A stretch of DNA of 64,000 bases from Oscillospiraceae bacterium (lineage in GTDB: Bacteria; Bacillota; Clostridia; Oscillospirales; Oscillospiraceae). Below, piece by piece: positions 15,231 through 23,225 of the stretch. Every line of letters starts with the position of its first letter. Positions within the stretch are counted from its first letter, which is position 1. Location of the stretch: positions 2,852,001-2,916,000 of the forward strand of contig AP025582.1 of NCBI GenBank assembly GCA_022846075.1. The letters run 5' to 3'. The position numbers and the translations under genes are program-made. The notes under the pieces were generated by a model. The model did not search any database and was not told the DNA's origin. It saw nothing but the letters and a program-made list of their open reading frames with translations.

Positions 15231-18200
15231 ATGAAGCGAATCCACAGATTTTCAGCCTTGCTCTGCGCTCTGGCGCTCCTCCTGGGGACCCCCATGGCCT
15301 GGGGCCCGTCCGCCGCCGCCGTGGAGGTGGGAGACACCATCACGGAGGGCAGCTACACCGCCAAAGTCAACGACGACGGCACCGGTGTGATCCTCACCGG
15401 AATCAGTTCCGCCCTCCAGGAACGGCTGGTCCTGCCCGACTCTTTGGGCGGGCTGCCCGTGACGGAGATCGCCGCCGGCTTTTTCACCGGCCCGGGCGGC
15501 TATTCCATGAATACCATCGTCATTCCCCGGAGCGTGACGGCCATCGCCCCTACGGCCTTCAACGGCTACCGGACCAAAAGCGTCTCGGCCTTTGAGACCG
15601 ACCCCGAAAACACGGCTTTTGAGGCCGAGGACGGGGTCCTGTTCCAGAGGGAGGACTCCGGGAACACCCTGGTCGCCTATCCCCAGGCCAAAACGGACAG
15701 CCACTACACGGTGCCCGACGGGGTGACCGCCATCGGCGGCTGGGCTTTTTACGGCGCCAAAAACCTCTCCACCCTCACGCTGCCCGACGGGCTCACATCC
15801 ATCGGGAGCAACGGCTTCAGCGCCTCGGGCCTCACCGCCCTCTCTATCCCCGGCACGGTGACCGACATCGGAGAGGGCGCCTTCTCCAGCTGCGATTCTT
15901 TTTCCGAGATCACCCTGGCCATGAAGAAGATCCCGGACAAACTATTCTACATGAGCAAAGGACTGGTCAAGGTCACGCTGGCGGACACGGTGGAGGAGAT
16001 CGGCAGCAACGCCTTTTACAACTGCGATCAGCTGACCACGGTCGAGATCCCGGACAGCGTCAAGACCATCGGCCGCTCCGCCTTCTATGACTGTGACCAG
16101 CTGGCCAGCGTGAAGCTGGGGGCCGGGCTGACCGCCATTGACAGCTACGCCTTTTACTCCTGCGGCGCCCTGACGGAGATCGACTTTCCCGCCGCCCTGT
16201 CCACCATCGGCGACCACGCCTTCAGCAGCTGCGGCCTCAACGCGCTGGCGCTGCCCGACGGCATCACCGCCATCCAATCGGAGGTCTTCGGCGGCAACGC
16301 CTTTACCGAGCTGACCCTCTCCCCTTCGGCGGTGGCCGCCCTGGGAGAGTATGCCTTTTCCAACTGCAAGCAGCTGACCCGCGTCACCATCGAGCCGGGG
16401 GCCGTCCAGCTGCCCAACGGCATGTTCAGCGGTTGTACCGCCCTGTCCCGGGTAGACCTGCCCGACTCCCTGACCGGCATCGGCAGCGGCGTGTTCTCCA
16501 CCTGTACCAGCCTGACGGAGATCACCCTGCCCGAGCACCTCACCTCCCTGGGCACCAGCGCTTTCAAGAGCACCCCCCTCGTCAGCGTGGATCTGCCCGA
16601 CGGCATTCAAAACCTTAAAGCCTCCACCTTTGAAATGTGCGGGCAGCTCACCACCGTCCATCTCCCCGCCCAGCTGAAGGCCATCGATTCCTTTGCCTTC
16701 GGAAGCTGCCGGGCGCTCCAATCCATCACCATCCCCCCGCAGGTGACGGACATCTACGGCACCGCCTTCAACAACTGCTTCAGCCTTCTGGAAGTGGTTT
16801 TCCAGGGCGACGCCCCGGCCAACGTGAAGAGCAATCCCTTCCCCCAAAACCTGGGCCTGAAGTTTTACCGCCCCGACGGCGCCGCCAATTATGACAAGGC
16901 CCCCTGGACCGGAATGGACTTTGAGACCGGGCTGCCGGAAGAGCTGCCCAAGCTCCCCATCCAGATCAAGCTCACCGCCTCCCTGGCCCACAGCCGTCAG
17001 GATGACCTGATCCTGTGGCTCACCGCCGACATCACCCCCAGGACCTACGACGGGGAGAACAACCCCATCTCCCCCGCCGGGGCGCTCACCACCTACATCC
17101 AGGTGGAGGGGGAAGAGGGCGCTCTGCCGGAGGCCCACTACTACCTTGGGGGCAACACCAGCACCTTCCGCACCTTCGGTTACAGCGTGGAGCAGTACCA
17201 GGACAAGACCATCACGGTCTACGTGACCATGGGGGAGAGCATCGGCTTCCAGGCGGGGCAGAGCGCCCCCATCACCGGGGCCGTGGGTAAACTCTCCGAC
17301 CTCCCCTGGGACGTGGACAAGGTCTTCGGCAACTCCGACGGCGGCGCCCACGGCTTTGATAACGAGACCTTCGTCACGCAGAGCGACCCCAATGGCACCG
17401 GGGGCCTGATCATCACCGCCCTGGACGCCCGCTCCTCCACCGCCGAGAGCGTCACCATTCCCGCCGCCATCGACGGCAAGGATGTCACCGCCCTGGACCG
17501 GGACCTGTTCCTCAACTGTGTGAACCTCCGCTCCATCACCATCCCCGCCACCGTCACCACCATCGGCGCGAACTGCTTCCAGGGCTGTATCAGCCTGGAA
17601 CAGGTGACGTTCCTGGGGGATGCCCCCGACCTCAGCGGCGCGGCCCAGCCCTTCCCGGCCAAGGCAGCCATCCACATCGCCCGGGAGGCCGCCGGTTTTG
17701 ACCAGGCCCCCTGGACGGATATGGACCTGTGGTATCCCCTGGTGGCCTCCACCCTCACCGCCACCGCCCCCACCATGGAGGCCGGCGGCAACAAGCTGGC
17801 CCTGAAAATGACCGCCGCCCTGGGGCCGGACAATTACTACGGGGACACGTCCAACGCCCCCAAACTCAGCGATCTGCGGGTGTCCATGGACACCTACGCC
17901 GTGACCAACCTGAACATCGCCGGGGACGGGACCCTCACCTTTGAGGCCCCCTGGTTCCTCTCCGGAAAAGAGGTCGTTCTGAAGGTCCGGTACGAGGGAG
18001 ACGGGCGCTATTACCTGGCCGCCGTCCCCTATCAGACCAAGCTCCAGCTGCCCGCGTTCTACACGGCCCCCAGCGGGGGCGGAAGCTCCGGCGGCGGGGG
18101 CGGCGGAGGGGGAGGCGGCTCCTCCACCGCGGGAACAAGCCAGGAGAACAAAACCGACGGCAAGACCCAGGAGCCCGCCGTGAACGTGGTCCTCACCGAT

Positions 18201-19235
18201 CAGGCGGTCCAGGAGGCCGTGAAGGCCGCCCAGCAGGGTGAGGCCGTGGTCCTCAAGGCCGACGCCCCCGAAGAGGCCAAGGCGGTGGAGGTGACGGTGC
18301 CCGCCGCCCTGCTGGACTCCGTGTCCCAGAGCGAGGGGGCCGGCGTGTCCCTCCAGACCCTTGTGGCCAACATCTCCCTGGACGCCAAAGTCCTCGAGGC
18401 CCTCCAGGCCGATGGGAAGCAGGACGTGGTGGTCTCGGCGGGACAGGCCGCTGCGGAGGCTCTGCCGGAGGCCGTCCGGGAGAGTCTGGCGGACCGGCCG
18501 GTCTACGACATCTCCATCACCGCCGGCGGCAAGGCCGTCTCCCAGTTCGGCGGCGGCACCGTGACGGTAGCCCTCCCCTATACCCCCGCCCCCGGAGAGG
18601 AGGCCGCCGCCCTGGCCGCCTGCTGGGTCGCCGAGGACGGCACCACCCAGGTGGTGCGGGAATCCATGTGGAAGGACGGCGCCTTGGTCTTTGCCACTCC
18701 CCATCTGTCCACGTACGCCATCGTCCACTCCGCCGGCTCCTTCTCCGACACCGCCGGCCACTGGGCCCGGGAGGACATCCGCTTCTCCACGGCCCGGGAA
18801 CTGATGCTGGGCATGGGTGACGGCCAATTCCAGCCAGACGCCCCCGTCACCGGGGCCATGGCCGCCGCCGTCCTGGGCCGTCTGGCCGGGGTGGAGGACG
18901 CCCCGGAGGCCCGGGACTGGGCCGCGCCCCATCTGGAGTGGGCCGGAAACATCGGCCTCCTCCCCGACGGCTTCGCGCCCGACGCCCCCCTGCCCCGGGA
19001 ACAGCTGGCCTACCTGCTGGCCCGCTCCCTGGGCGGCCGCCCGGAGGCGGGGAACCTTCCGGTCTACACCGACCAGAGCTCCGTCACCGCCGGATATCTG
19101 GAGGACATCCAGTACGTCCAACAGCTGGGGCTGATGCAGGGCCGCGAGGACGGCACCTTCGACCCCCAGGGCAGTCTTACCCGCGGGGAGCTCACCGCCG
19201 TGCTCCGACGGCTGATCCTCCTCAAGCTGGGCTGA
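15231..19235 (+). CDS. BspA-type leucine-rich-repeat surface protein with SLH domains
   Basis: A 1334-residue exported protein. Residues 1-30 form a signal peptide (FSALLCALALLLGTPMAWG). Residues about 60-520 and again about 733-795 are BspA/LRR_5-type leucine-rich repeats, with the recurring pattern TSIG..AF..C..L..I.LP. In between lie beta-rich, Ig-like segments. A Gly/Ser linker (about 946-966) leads to a further domain (about 975-1165), then SLH motifs (about 1168-1334; FSDTAGHWAREDIRF, LGMGDGQFQPDAPVT, GREDGTFDPQGSLTRGE) that bind secondary cell-wall polymer. BspA repeats are known from adhesins that bind host matrix proteins. Monocistronic. The family is clear, the ligand unknown. Confidence 0.9.
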   Translation: MKRIHRFSALLCALALLLGTPMAWGPSAAAVEVGDTITEGSYTAKVNDDGTGVILTGISSALQERLVLPDSLGGLPVTEIAAGFFTGPGGYSMNTIVIPRSVTAIAPTAFNGYRTKSVSAFETDPENTAFEAEDGVLFQREDSGNTLVAYPQAKTDSHYTVPDGVTAIGGWAFYGAKNLSTLTLPDGLTSIGSNGFSASGLTALSIPGTVTDIGEGAFSSCDSFSEITLAMKKIPDKLFYMSKGLVKVTLADTVEEIGSNAFYNCDQLTTVEIPDSVKTIGRSAFYDCDQLASVKLGAGLTAIDSYAFYSCGALTEIDFPAALSTIGDHAFSSCGLNALALPDGITAIQSEVFGGNAFTELTLSPSAVAALGEYAFSNCKQLTRVTIEPGAVQLPNGMFSGCTALSRVDLPDSLTGIGSGVFSTCTSLTEITLPEHLTSLGTSAFKSTPLVSVDLPDGIQNLKASTFEMCGQLTTVHLPAQLKAIDSFAFGSCRALQSITIPPQVTDIYGTAFNNCFSLLEVVFQGDAPANVKSNPFPQNLGLKFYRPDGAANYDKAPWTGMDFETGLPEELPKLPIQIKLTASLAHSRQDDLILWLTADITPRTYDGENNPISPAGALTTYIQVEGEEGALPEAHYYLGGNTSTFRTFGYSVEQYQDKTITVYVTMGESIGFQAGQSAPITGAVGKLSDLPWDVDKVFGNSDGGAHGFDNETFVTQSDPNGTGGLIITALDARSSTAESVTIPAAIDGKDVTALDRDLFLNCVNLRSITIPATVTTIGANCFQGCISLEQVTFLGDAPDLSGAAQPFPAKAAIHIAREAAGFDQAPWTDMDLWYPLVASTLTATAPTMEAGGNKLALKMTAALGPDNYYGDTSNAPKLSDLRVSMDTYAVTNLNIAGDGTLTFEAPWFLSGKEVVLKVRYEGDGRYYLAAVPYQTKLQLPAFYTAPSGGGSSGGGGGGGGGGSSTAGTSQENKTDGKTQEPAVNVVLTDQAVQEAVKAAQQGEAVVLKADAPEEAKAVEVTVPAALLDSVSQSEGAGVSLQTLVANISLDAKVLEALQADGKQDVVVSAGQAAAEALPEAVRESLADRPVYDISITAGGKAVSQFGGGTVTVALPYTPAPGEEAAALAACWVAEDGTTQVVRESMWKDGALVFATPHLSTYAIVHSAGSFSDTAGHWAREDIRFSTARELMLGMGDGQFQPDAPVTGAMAAAVLGRLAGVEDAPEARDWAAPHLEWAGNIGLLPDGFAPDAPLPREQLAYLLARSLGGRPEAGNLPVYTDQSSVTAGYLEDIQYVQQLGLMQGREDGTFDPQGSLTRGELTAVLRRLILLKLG

Positions 19236-19243
19236 TCCAAGCC

Positions 19244-19286
19244 ATAAAAAACCCCGCCCGCGTCTGAGACGCGGGCGGGGTTTTTC
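19244..19286. terminator. Bidirectional terminator
   Basis: AAAAACCCCGCCCGCGTC pairs with GACGCGGGCGGGGTTTTT; it separates the convergent BspA-like gene and mnmE. Confidence 0.9.
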
Positions 19287-19293
19287 GTTTCAA

Positions 19294-20664
19294 TCATTTG
19301 CCGACGCAGAACCGCTGGAAAATGCGGGCGGTGATATCCTCCCGGACGCTCTGGCCGGTGAGCTCCCCCAGCGCGGAGAGGGCCTCCTCCACGTCGGTGA
19401 GGACGGCGTCGGGGGTAAAGCCCGCCCTCAGGCCCTCGGCGGCCCGCCAGACGGACTCCTTGGCCCGCCCTGCCGCCTCCGCCTGCCGGGCGTTGGTGAG
19501 GAGCTCCCCCTCCGTCCCGTCGGCGGGGCCGGGCAGGAGCCGGGCCACCGTCTCCCCCAGCTTGTCCAGGCCCAGGCCCAGCTTGGCACTGACCTCCACG
19601 CCGGGGGGCAGCTCCCCTTCCACTGTGGGGATGCCCCCCGAGGGCAGGTCGAATTTGTTCCAAACCAGAATGGTGGGCGCCAGGGCCACGGCCTCCTCCA
19701 CCAGCTGAAGATCCTCTTGGGTCATCCGCCGGGACTGGTCCAGCACCACCAGGATGAGCCCGGCCCGCTCCATGGCCGCCCGGCTGCGGGCCACGCCGAT
19801 CCGCTCCACCGCGTCCGCCGTCTCCCGGAGCCCGGCGGTGTCGATGAGCCGCAGGAGGACGCCCCCCAGGACGCACCGCTCCTCCACCGTGTCCCTGGTG
19901 GTCCCCGGCACGTCGGTGACGATGGCCCGGTCGTAGCCCACCAGGGCGTTCAGGAGGGTGGATTTCCCCACGTTGGGCCGCCCTACGATGGCGCAGGGCA
20001 CCCCCCGGGCCAGGACCTTCCCGCTGTCGTAGCTGGCCAGCAGGGCGGTCAGCCTGCCGTAGGCTTCCTCCAGCCCCGCCCACAGCTCTTTCTCCTCAAA
20101 AGGTCCGATGTCTTCGTCCGGATAGTCCAGCACCGCGTGGAAATGGGCCATCACGTCCACCAGCCCATCGTAGATCTCCCCCACCCGGCGGGAGAGGGCC
20201 CCGGAGAGCTGGCCCGCCGCCTGGCGGACCGCACTGGGGGTCTCCGCGTCGATGAGGTCCATCACCGCCTCGGCCTGGGCCAGGTCCAGCCTGCCCCCCA
20301 GGAAGGCCCGCTTGGTGAACTCCCCGGGCCCGGCCTGCCGGGCCCCCTGGGCAAAGAGGGCCTCCAGCCCCAGGGCCAGCACCGCGGGGGCGCCGTGGCA
20401 CTGGAGCTCCGCCGTCTCCTCCCCCGTATAACTGTGGCCCGCGGGGGACCAGGTGGCCAGGATCCGGTCAATGGCCCTGCCCTCCCGGTCCACCAGGGTC
20501 CCGTACACCAATGAGCGGGGCGGGTGATCCGCCAACCCCTTGCCGTCCAAGGCCTGAAAGACCGCTCCGGCCGCCTTCGCCGCCCCCGGTCCCGACAGGC
20601 GGATCACGCCGATGGCGCTCCGGGCCGCGCCGGTGGCCACCGCGGCAATCAGATCGTTTTCCAC
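19294..20664 (-). CDS. mnmE: tRNA modification GTPase MnmE
   Basis: A 456-residue GTPase that, with MnmG, installs cmnm5U at the wobble position of certain tRNAs. The N-terminal tetrahydrofolate-binding domain (about 1-120) is followed by a helical domain with an inserted Ras-like G domain: GRPNVGKSTLLNALVG (P-loop), the DVPGTTRD switch region, DTAGLRET, and NKFD. The C-terminus CVGK carries the catalytic-site Cys. GTG 20664 is preferred because AAAAGGGGGTG precedes it and it gives the usual VENDLIAAVAT start; ATG 20688 is possible. mnmG and rsmG, normal neighbours, are absent from this side. A DnaA-box cluster lies just upstream. Confidence 0.96.
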   Translation of the reverse strand: MENDLIAAVATGAARSAIGVIRLSGPGAAKAAGAVFQALDGKGLADHPPRSLVYGTLVDREGRAIDRILATWSPAGHSYTGEETAELQCHGAPAVLALGLEALFAQGARQAGPGEFTKRAFLGGRLDLAQAEAVMDLIDAETPSAVRQAAGQLSGALSRRVGEIYDGLVDVMAHFHAVLDYPDEDIGPFEEKELWAGLEEAYGRLTALLASYDSGKVLARGVPCAIVGRPNVGKSTLLNALVGYDRAIVTDVPGTTRDTVEERCVLGGVLLRLIDTAGLRETADAVERIGVARSRAAMERAGLILVVLDQSRRMTQEDLQLVEEAVALAPTILVWNKFDLPSGGIPTVEGELPPGVEVSAKLGLGLDKLGETVARLLPGPADGTEGELLTNARQAEAAGRAKESVWRAAEGLRAGFTPDAVLTDVEEALSALGELTGQSVREDITARIFQRFCVGK

Positions 20665-20759
20665 GGATTCACCCCCTTTTTCTCCCATGGAGATTTTCGT
20701 CGAATTCGCCCGACAATTTGCCCTTGACAAGTCCTTATGTCAACCAAATCTGCATACCC

Positions 20760-20815
20760 TTTTCCACACTGTTAACATAAGCGAGTGTGGATAACGCTGT
20801 GGATAATGTGGAAAA
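20760..20815. promoter_or_regulatory. Cluster of four DnaA-box-like 9-mers
   Basis: TTTTCCACA (20760-20768), TGTGGATAA (20786-20794), TGTGGATAA (20798-20806) and TGTGGAAAA (20807-20815). Two are perfect matches to the complement of TTATCCACA and two differ by one base. They lie in an AT-rich gap of 257 bases between mnmE and the FAD oxidoreductase. In many Firmicutes mnmE lies close to the replication origin. This could be part of oriC, a DnaA-titration site or a DnaA-controlled promoter; dnaA itself is not in the window. Confidence 0.65.
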
Positions 20816-20892
20816 CCTTGCGGCTGCTCATTTTGTCACTTTTTGTAACCATTTCAGAAATGAATACTGCTTTGTATAACCGGTGTCAAAAA

Positions 20893-20907
20893 AAGATTAC
20901 GGTCACG
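20893..20907 (-). terminator. Weak terminator candidate after the FAD oxidoreductase
   Basis: On the minus strand TTACG, loop TGAC, CGTAA is followed by TCTTTTTTT. The stem is only five pairs. Confidence 0.35.
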
Positions 20908-20921
20908 TAAAACATCCGTTC

Positions 20922-22328
20922 TTATTTCCCAATTTCCTTCAGCCGCCGGGTGATAACCTGGGCCACCTTCACCCCGGAGGCGCCCGCCTGGGCCAGGCCC
21001 CGGGTGACCCCGGCGCCGTCCCCGATGGCGAAGAACCGGGGCAGGGCGGTCTCCAGCTCCCCGGAGAGGGCCAGGCGGGAGGAGTAGAACTTCACCTCGG
21101 CGCCGTAGAGAAGGGTGTCGTAGTTGGCGGTGCCGGGGGCCAGCTTGTCCAGCTGGTAGATCATCTCGATAATGTCGTCCAGCTGCCGCTTGGGCAGGGC
21201 CAGGGACAGGTCCCCGGGGACCGCCGCCGTCAGGGTGGGCCGGGTGAAGGATTTGGACATGCGGTGGTCGTTGGAGCGCACCCCCTTCACCAGATCCCCG
21301 AACCGCTGGACCAGCACGCCGCCGGCCAGCATATTGGACAGGGAGGCGATGTGCTTGCCGTATCGGTAAGGCTCGTTGAAGGGCTCGGTGAACCGATTGG
21401 ACACCAGCAGGGCGAAGTTGGTGTTCTCGCTTTGGAGGGCGGGGTCGGCGTAGGAGTGGCCGTTGACCGTGTTGATGCCCTCCACGTTCTCGGCCACCAC
21501 GTGGCCGTATGGGTTCATGCAGAAGGTGCGCACCTGGTCGCCGTACTGCTTGGTGCGGTAGACCAGCTTGGACTCGTACACCACGTCGGTGATGTGCTCG
21601 AAGACCCGGGCGGGCAGCTCCACCCGCACGCCGATGTCCACCTGGTTGTTGATGAGCTGGATGCCCAGGCCCTTGCACTGGTTGGCGAACCACTCCGCCC
21701 CGGAGCGGCCGGGGCCGGCCACCAGCCACTCGCAGTCCACCTCGCCGCCCTTGGCGGTGGTGAGGCGGTAGCCCTCCTCCCCCAGGTTTTCGATCTTGTC
21801 CACCTCCAGGTTGAAGCGGAAGTCCACCCGGGGCTTCATATCCTCGTAGATGCTCTGGAGGATGCGCAGGTTGTTTTCCGTGCCCAGGTGCTTGCAGCGG
21901 GCCTGGAGGAGGTGGAGGTCGAACTCCAGGGCCTTTTTCTCCAGGGCCTTGGCCGCCGGGCTGGAGGTGGAGTAGACCTCCTCGGTGGCCCCGTGGGCCA
22001 CGTTGATCTCGTCCACATAGCCGATGAGGTCCATGACCTCCTTGGCGGGCATGAAGTCGGTGAGCCAGCCGCCGAAGGCGGTGGTGAAGTTGAATTTTCC
22101 GTCGGAGAAGGCCCCCGCGCCGCCAAAGCCGCACATGGTGTCGCACACCGGGCACTGGACGCACTCGCGCACCTTCCCCGCCACGATGGGGCAGCTGCGG
22201 CTGTAAATATCCCGGCCTTTCTCCAGCACCAGGACCTTCAGGCCGGGGTTCAGGCGGGTGAGCTCGTAAGCGGCGTAAATGCCCGCCTCTCCGCAGCCGA
22301 TGACCGCCACGTCCACTTTTTCTCGCAT
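20922..22328 (-). CDS. FAD-dependent oxidoreductase (COG2509-like)
   Basis: A 468-residue flavoprotein. The N-terminal Rossmann motif is VDVAVIGCGEAGIYAAYEL with the acidic strand end LVLEKG. A Cys-rich stretch, CVQCPVC..MCGFGGAGAFSDGK, follows at about 55-80, and the C-terminal FAD contact is FFAIGDGAGVTRGLAQAG. This arrangement marks the uncharacterised FAD dehydrogenase group COG2509, widespread in Firmicutes. The second ATG (22328), eight bases after AAGGAG, is preferred to the one at 22334, which nearly abuts the site. It has a strong promoter of its own. The reaction is not known for this family. Confidence 0.85.
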   Translation of the reverse strand: MREKVDVAVIGCGEAGIYAAYELTRLNPGLKVLVLEKGRDIYSRSCPIVAGKVRECVQCPVCDTMCGFGGAGAFSDGKFNFTTAFGGWLTDFMPAKEVMDLIGYVDEINVAHGATEEVYSTSSPAAKALEKKALEFDLHLLQARCKHLGTENNLRILQSIYEDMKPRVDFRFNLEVDKIENLGEEGYRLTTAKGGEVDCEWLVAGPGRSGAEWFANQCKGLGIQLINNQVDIGVRVELPARVFEHITDVVYESKLVYRTKQYGDQVRTFCMNPYGHVVAENVEGINTVNGHSYADPALQSENTNFALLVSNRFTEPFNEPYRYGKHIASLSNMLAGGVLVQRFGDLVKGVRSNDHRMSKSFTRPTLTAAVPGDLSLALPKRQLDDIIEMIYQLDKLAPGTANYDTLLYGAEVKFYSSRLALSGELETALPRFFAIGDGAGVTRGLAQAGASGVKVAQVITRRLKEIGK

Positions 22329-22370
22329 GTCCATTCTCCTTTTGTATGGTGATGTGGGTAGTTACGGGAT

Positions 22371-22399
22371 ATTATATCATAGGATGCGCCGTTTGACAA
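22371..22399 (-). promoter_or_regulatory. Promoter of the FAD oxidoreductase
   Basis: On the minus strand TTGTCA (22394-22399), 17 bases ending in TGA, and TATAAT (22371-22376): near consensus with an extended -10. The -35 lies in a sequence repeated at 23168. Confidence 0.85.
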
Positions 22400-22521
22400 A
22401 GGAAACGGCCCCAGCACGCAGGTATGGTTCTTCGTGTTGACAATCACCCCACCTACAGCTACAATGGGACACGCGGGGACGGTTCCTCTGTGTCAGCACA
22501 AAAGAACCGTCCCCGCGTGCT
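22393..22521. repeat. Direct repeat and hairpin element, left copy
   Basis: TTGACAAAGGAAACGGCCCC (22393-22412) recurs at 23168-23187. A longer unit (22427-22521) recurs at 23073-23165 with scattered differences. The unit contains a perfect 16-bp stem, CACGCGGGGACGGTTC (22470-22485) with its complement at 22504-22519. GGGACGGTTC-type hairpins are a recurrent intergenic repeat type in Clostridia and Bacilli. Confidence 0.8.
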
Positions 22522-22553
22522 CTAGCTCATCCTGCGAGAGGAGGGTATTACAA

Positions 22554-23087
22554 ATGAGAATTGATATGATTGCCATGCTGAAAACGAAAGAAGAGTTTTT
22601 CATGGCGTACAAACCATGTTTCAGGGATATGCTATTCGATGAGGAAAGCCTTCTTATTTATGGACTCCGAAATACGCATCATGACGCATATGAAATTACG
22701 AATTTTCTTTTAGATGAAGGACTAAGTCCAAAAGTGAAGACGAAAGATGGGCAGACCACACTTCACCTGCTTTTCGGAAGGTGTGATCATGACTTGGAGG
22801 CTACCATTGCATTGACAAAAAGACTGCTTGAAGGGGGCGCAGATGTCAATGCGTTGGATCGTAACAACGAGTCAGCACTTGTCTGGCTTATACATATGGG
22901 GTATACAGATGAAGAATTAACCCCATTGTATGACTTGTGGTTTCAATATCCACAAAAATGTTTATCTACAAAAAGTGCTTGGAATATAACACCGATAGAG
23001 TTAGCGGAAAAAGTTCCTTATCGCGCGAAATTACTGAATCGGCTAAAAGGATGCGAGCGGACACACAGGGACGGTTCTTTGTGTTGA
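22554..23087 (+). CDS. Ankyrin-repeat-type protein in a repeat-flanked AT-rich island
   Basis: A 177-residue soluble protein. The start ATG 22554 follows GAGAGGAGGGTATTACAA; in-frame codons upstream lie in the repeat and are rejected. Ankyrin-like units are visible at about 55-105 (DAYEITNFLLDEGLSPKVKT, KDGQTTLHLLFGRCDHDLEA) and 100-125 (TKRLLEGGADVNALDRNNES). No signal peptide or membrane segment is seen. The last residues (CERTHRDGSLC) are encoded by the right flanking repeat, so the native C-terminus may have been changed by the recombination that placed it here. Small ankyrin proteins often serve as immunity or protein-binding factors in Firmicutes; the function here is unknown. AT-rich against its neighbours. 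Confidence 0.75.
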   Translation: MRIDMIAMLKTKEEFFMAYKPCFRDMLFDEESLLIYGLRNTHHDAYEITNFLLDEGLSPKVKTKDGQTTLHLLFGRCDHDLEATIALTKRLLEGGADVNALDRNNESALVWLIHMGYTDEELTPLYDLWFQYPQKCLSTKSAWNITPIELAEKVPYRAKLLNRLKGCERTHRDGSLC

Positions 23088-23187
23088 CGATCCCCCACCT
23101 ACAGCTACAAAGACACGCGGGAACAGTTCTTCTGTATCAGTACAAAAGGACCGTCTCCGTGTGCTTTTTGACAAAGGAAACGGCCCC
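23073..23187. repeat. Direct repeat and hairpin element, right copy
   Basis: Right partner of the element at 22393-22521: the long unit covers 23073-23165 and the short TTGACAAAGG unit 23168-23187. The order of the two sub-units is reversed relative to the left copy, as expected if a tandem repeat array was split by the ankyrin gene. The hairpin is imperfect here. Confidence 0.75.
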
Positions 23188-23214
23188 CGGACCAGGTCCG
23201 GGGGCCGTTTTTTC
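23178..23214. terminator. Terminator of the Ig-like/SLH gene
   Basis: AAACGGCCCCCGGAC pairs with GTCCGGGGGCCGTTT around a three-base loop, with short A/T runs on each side, so it can act in both directions. Confidence 0.8.
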
Positions 23215-23225
23215 CACAAAGTTTT

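Noticed and set aside
18070-18130. Microsatellite-like GGC run
   Set aside because: It encodes a Gly/Ser linker between domains of the BspA-like protein and is explained by coding.
15942-19121. Open frame of 1059 codons opposite the BspA-like gene
   Set aside because: Shadow of codon bias in a GC-rich repetitive gene; no domain or start signal.
20665-20921. tRNA or small RNA gene in the mnmE upstream gap
   Set aside because: No cloverleaf, CCA end or paired promoter-terminator was found; the DnaA-box cluster explains the visible structure.
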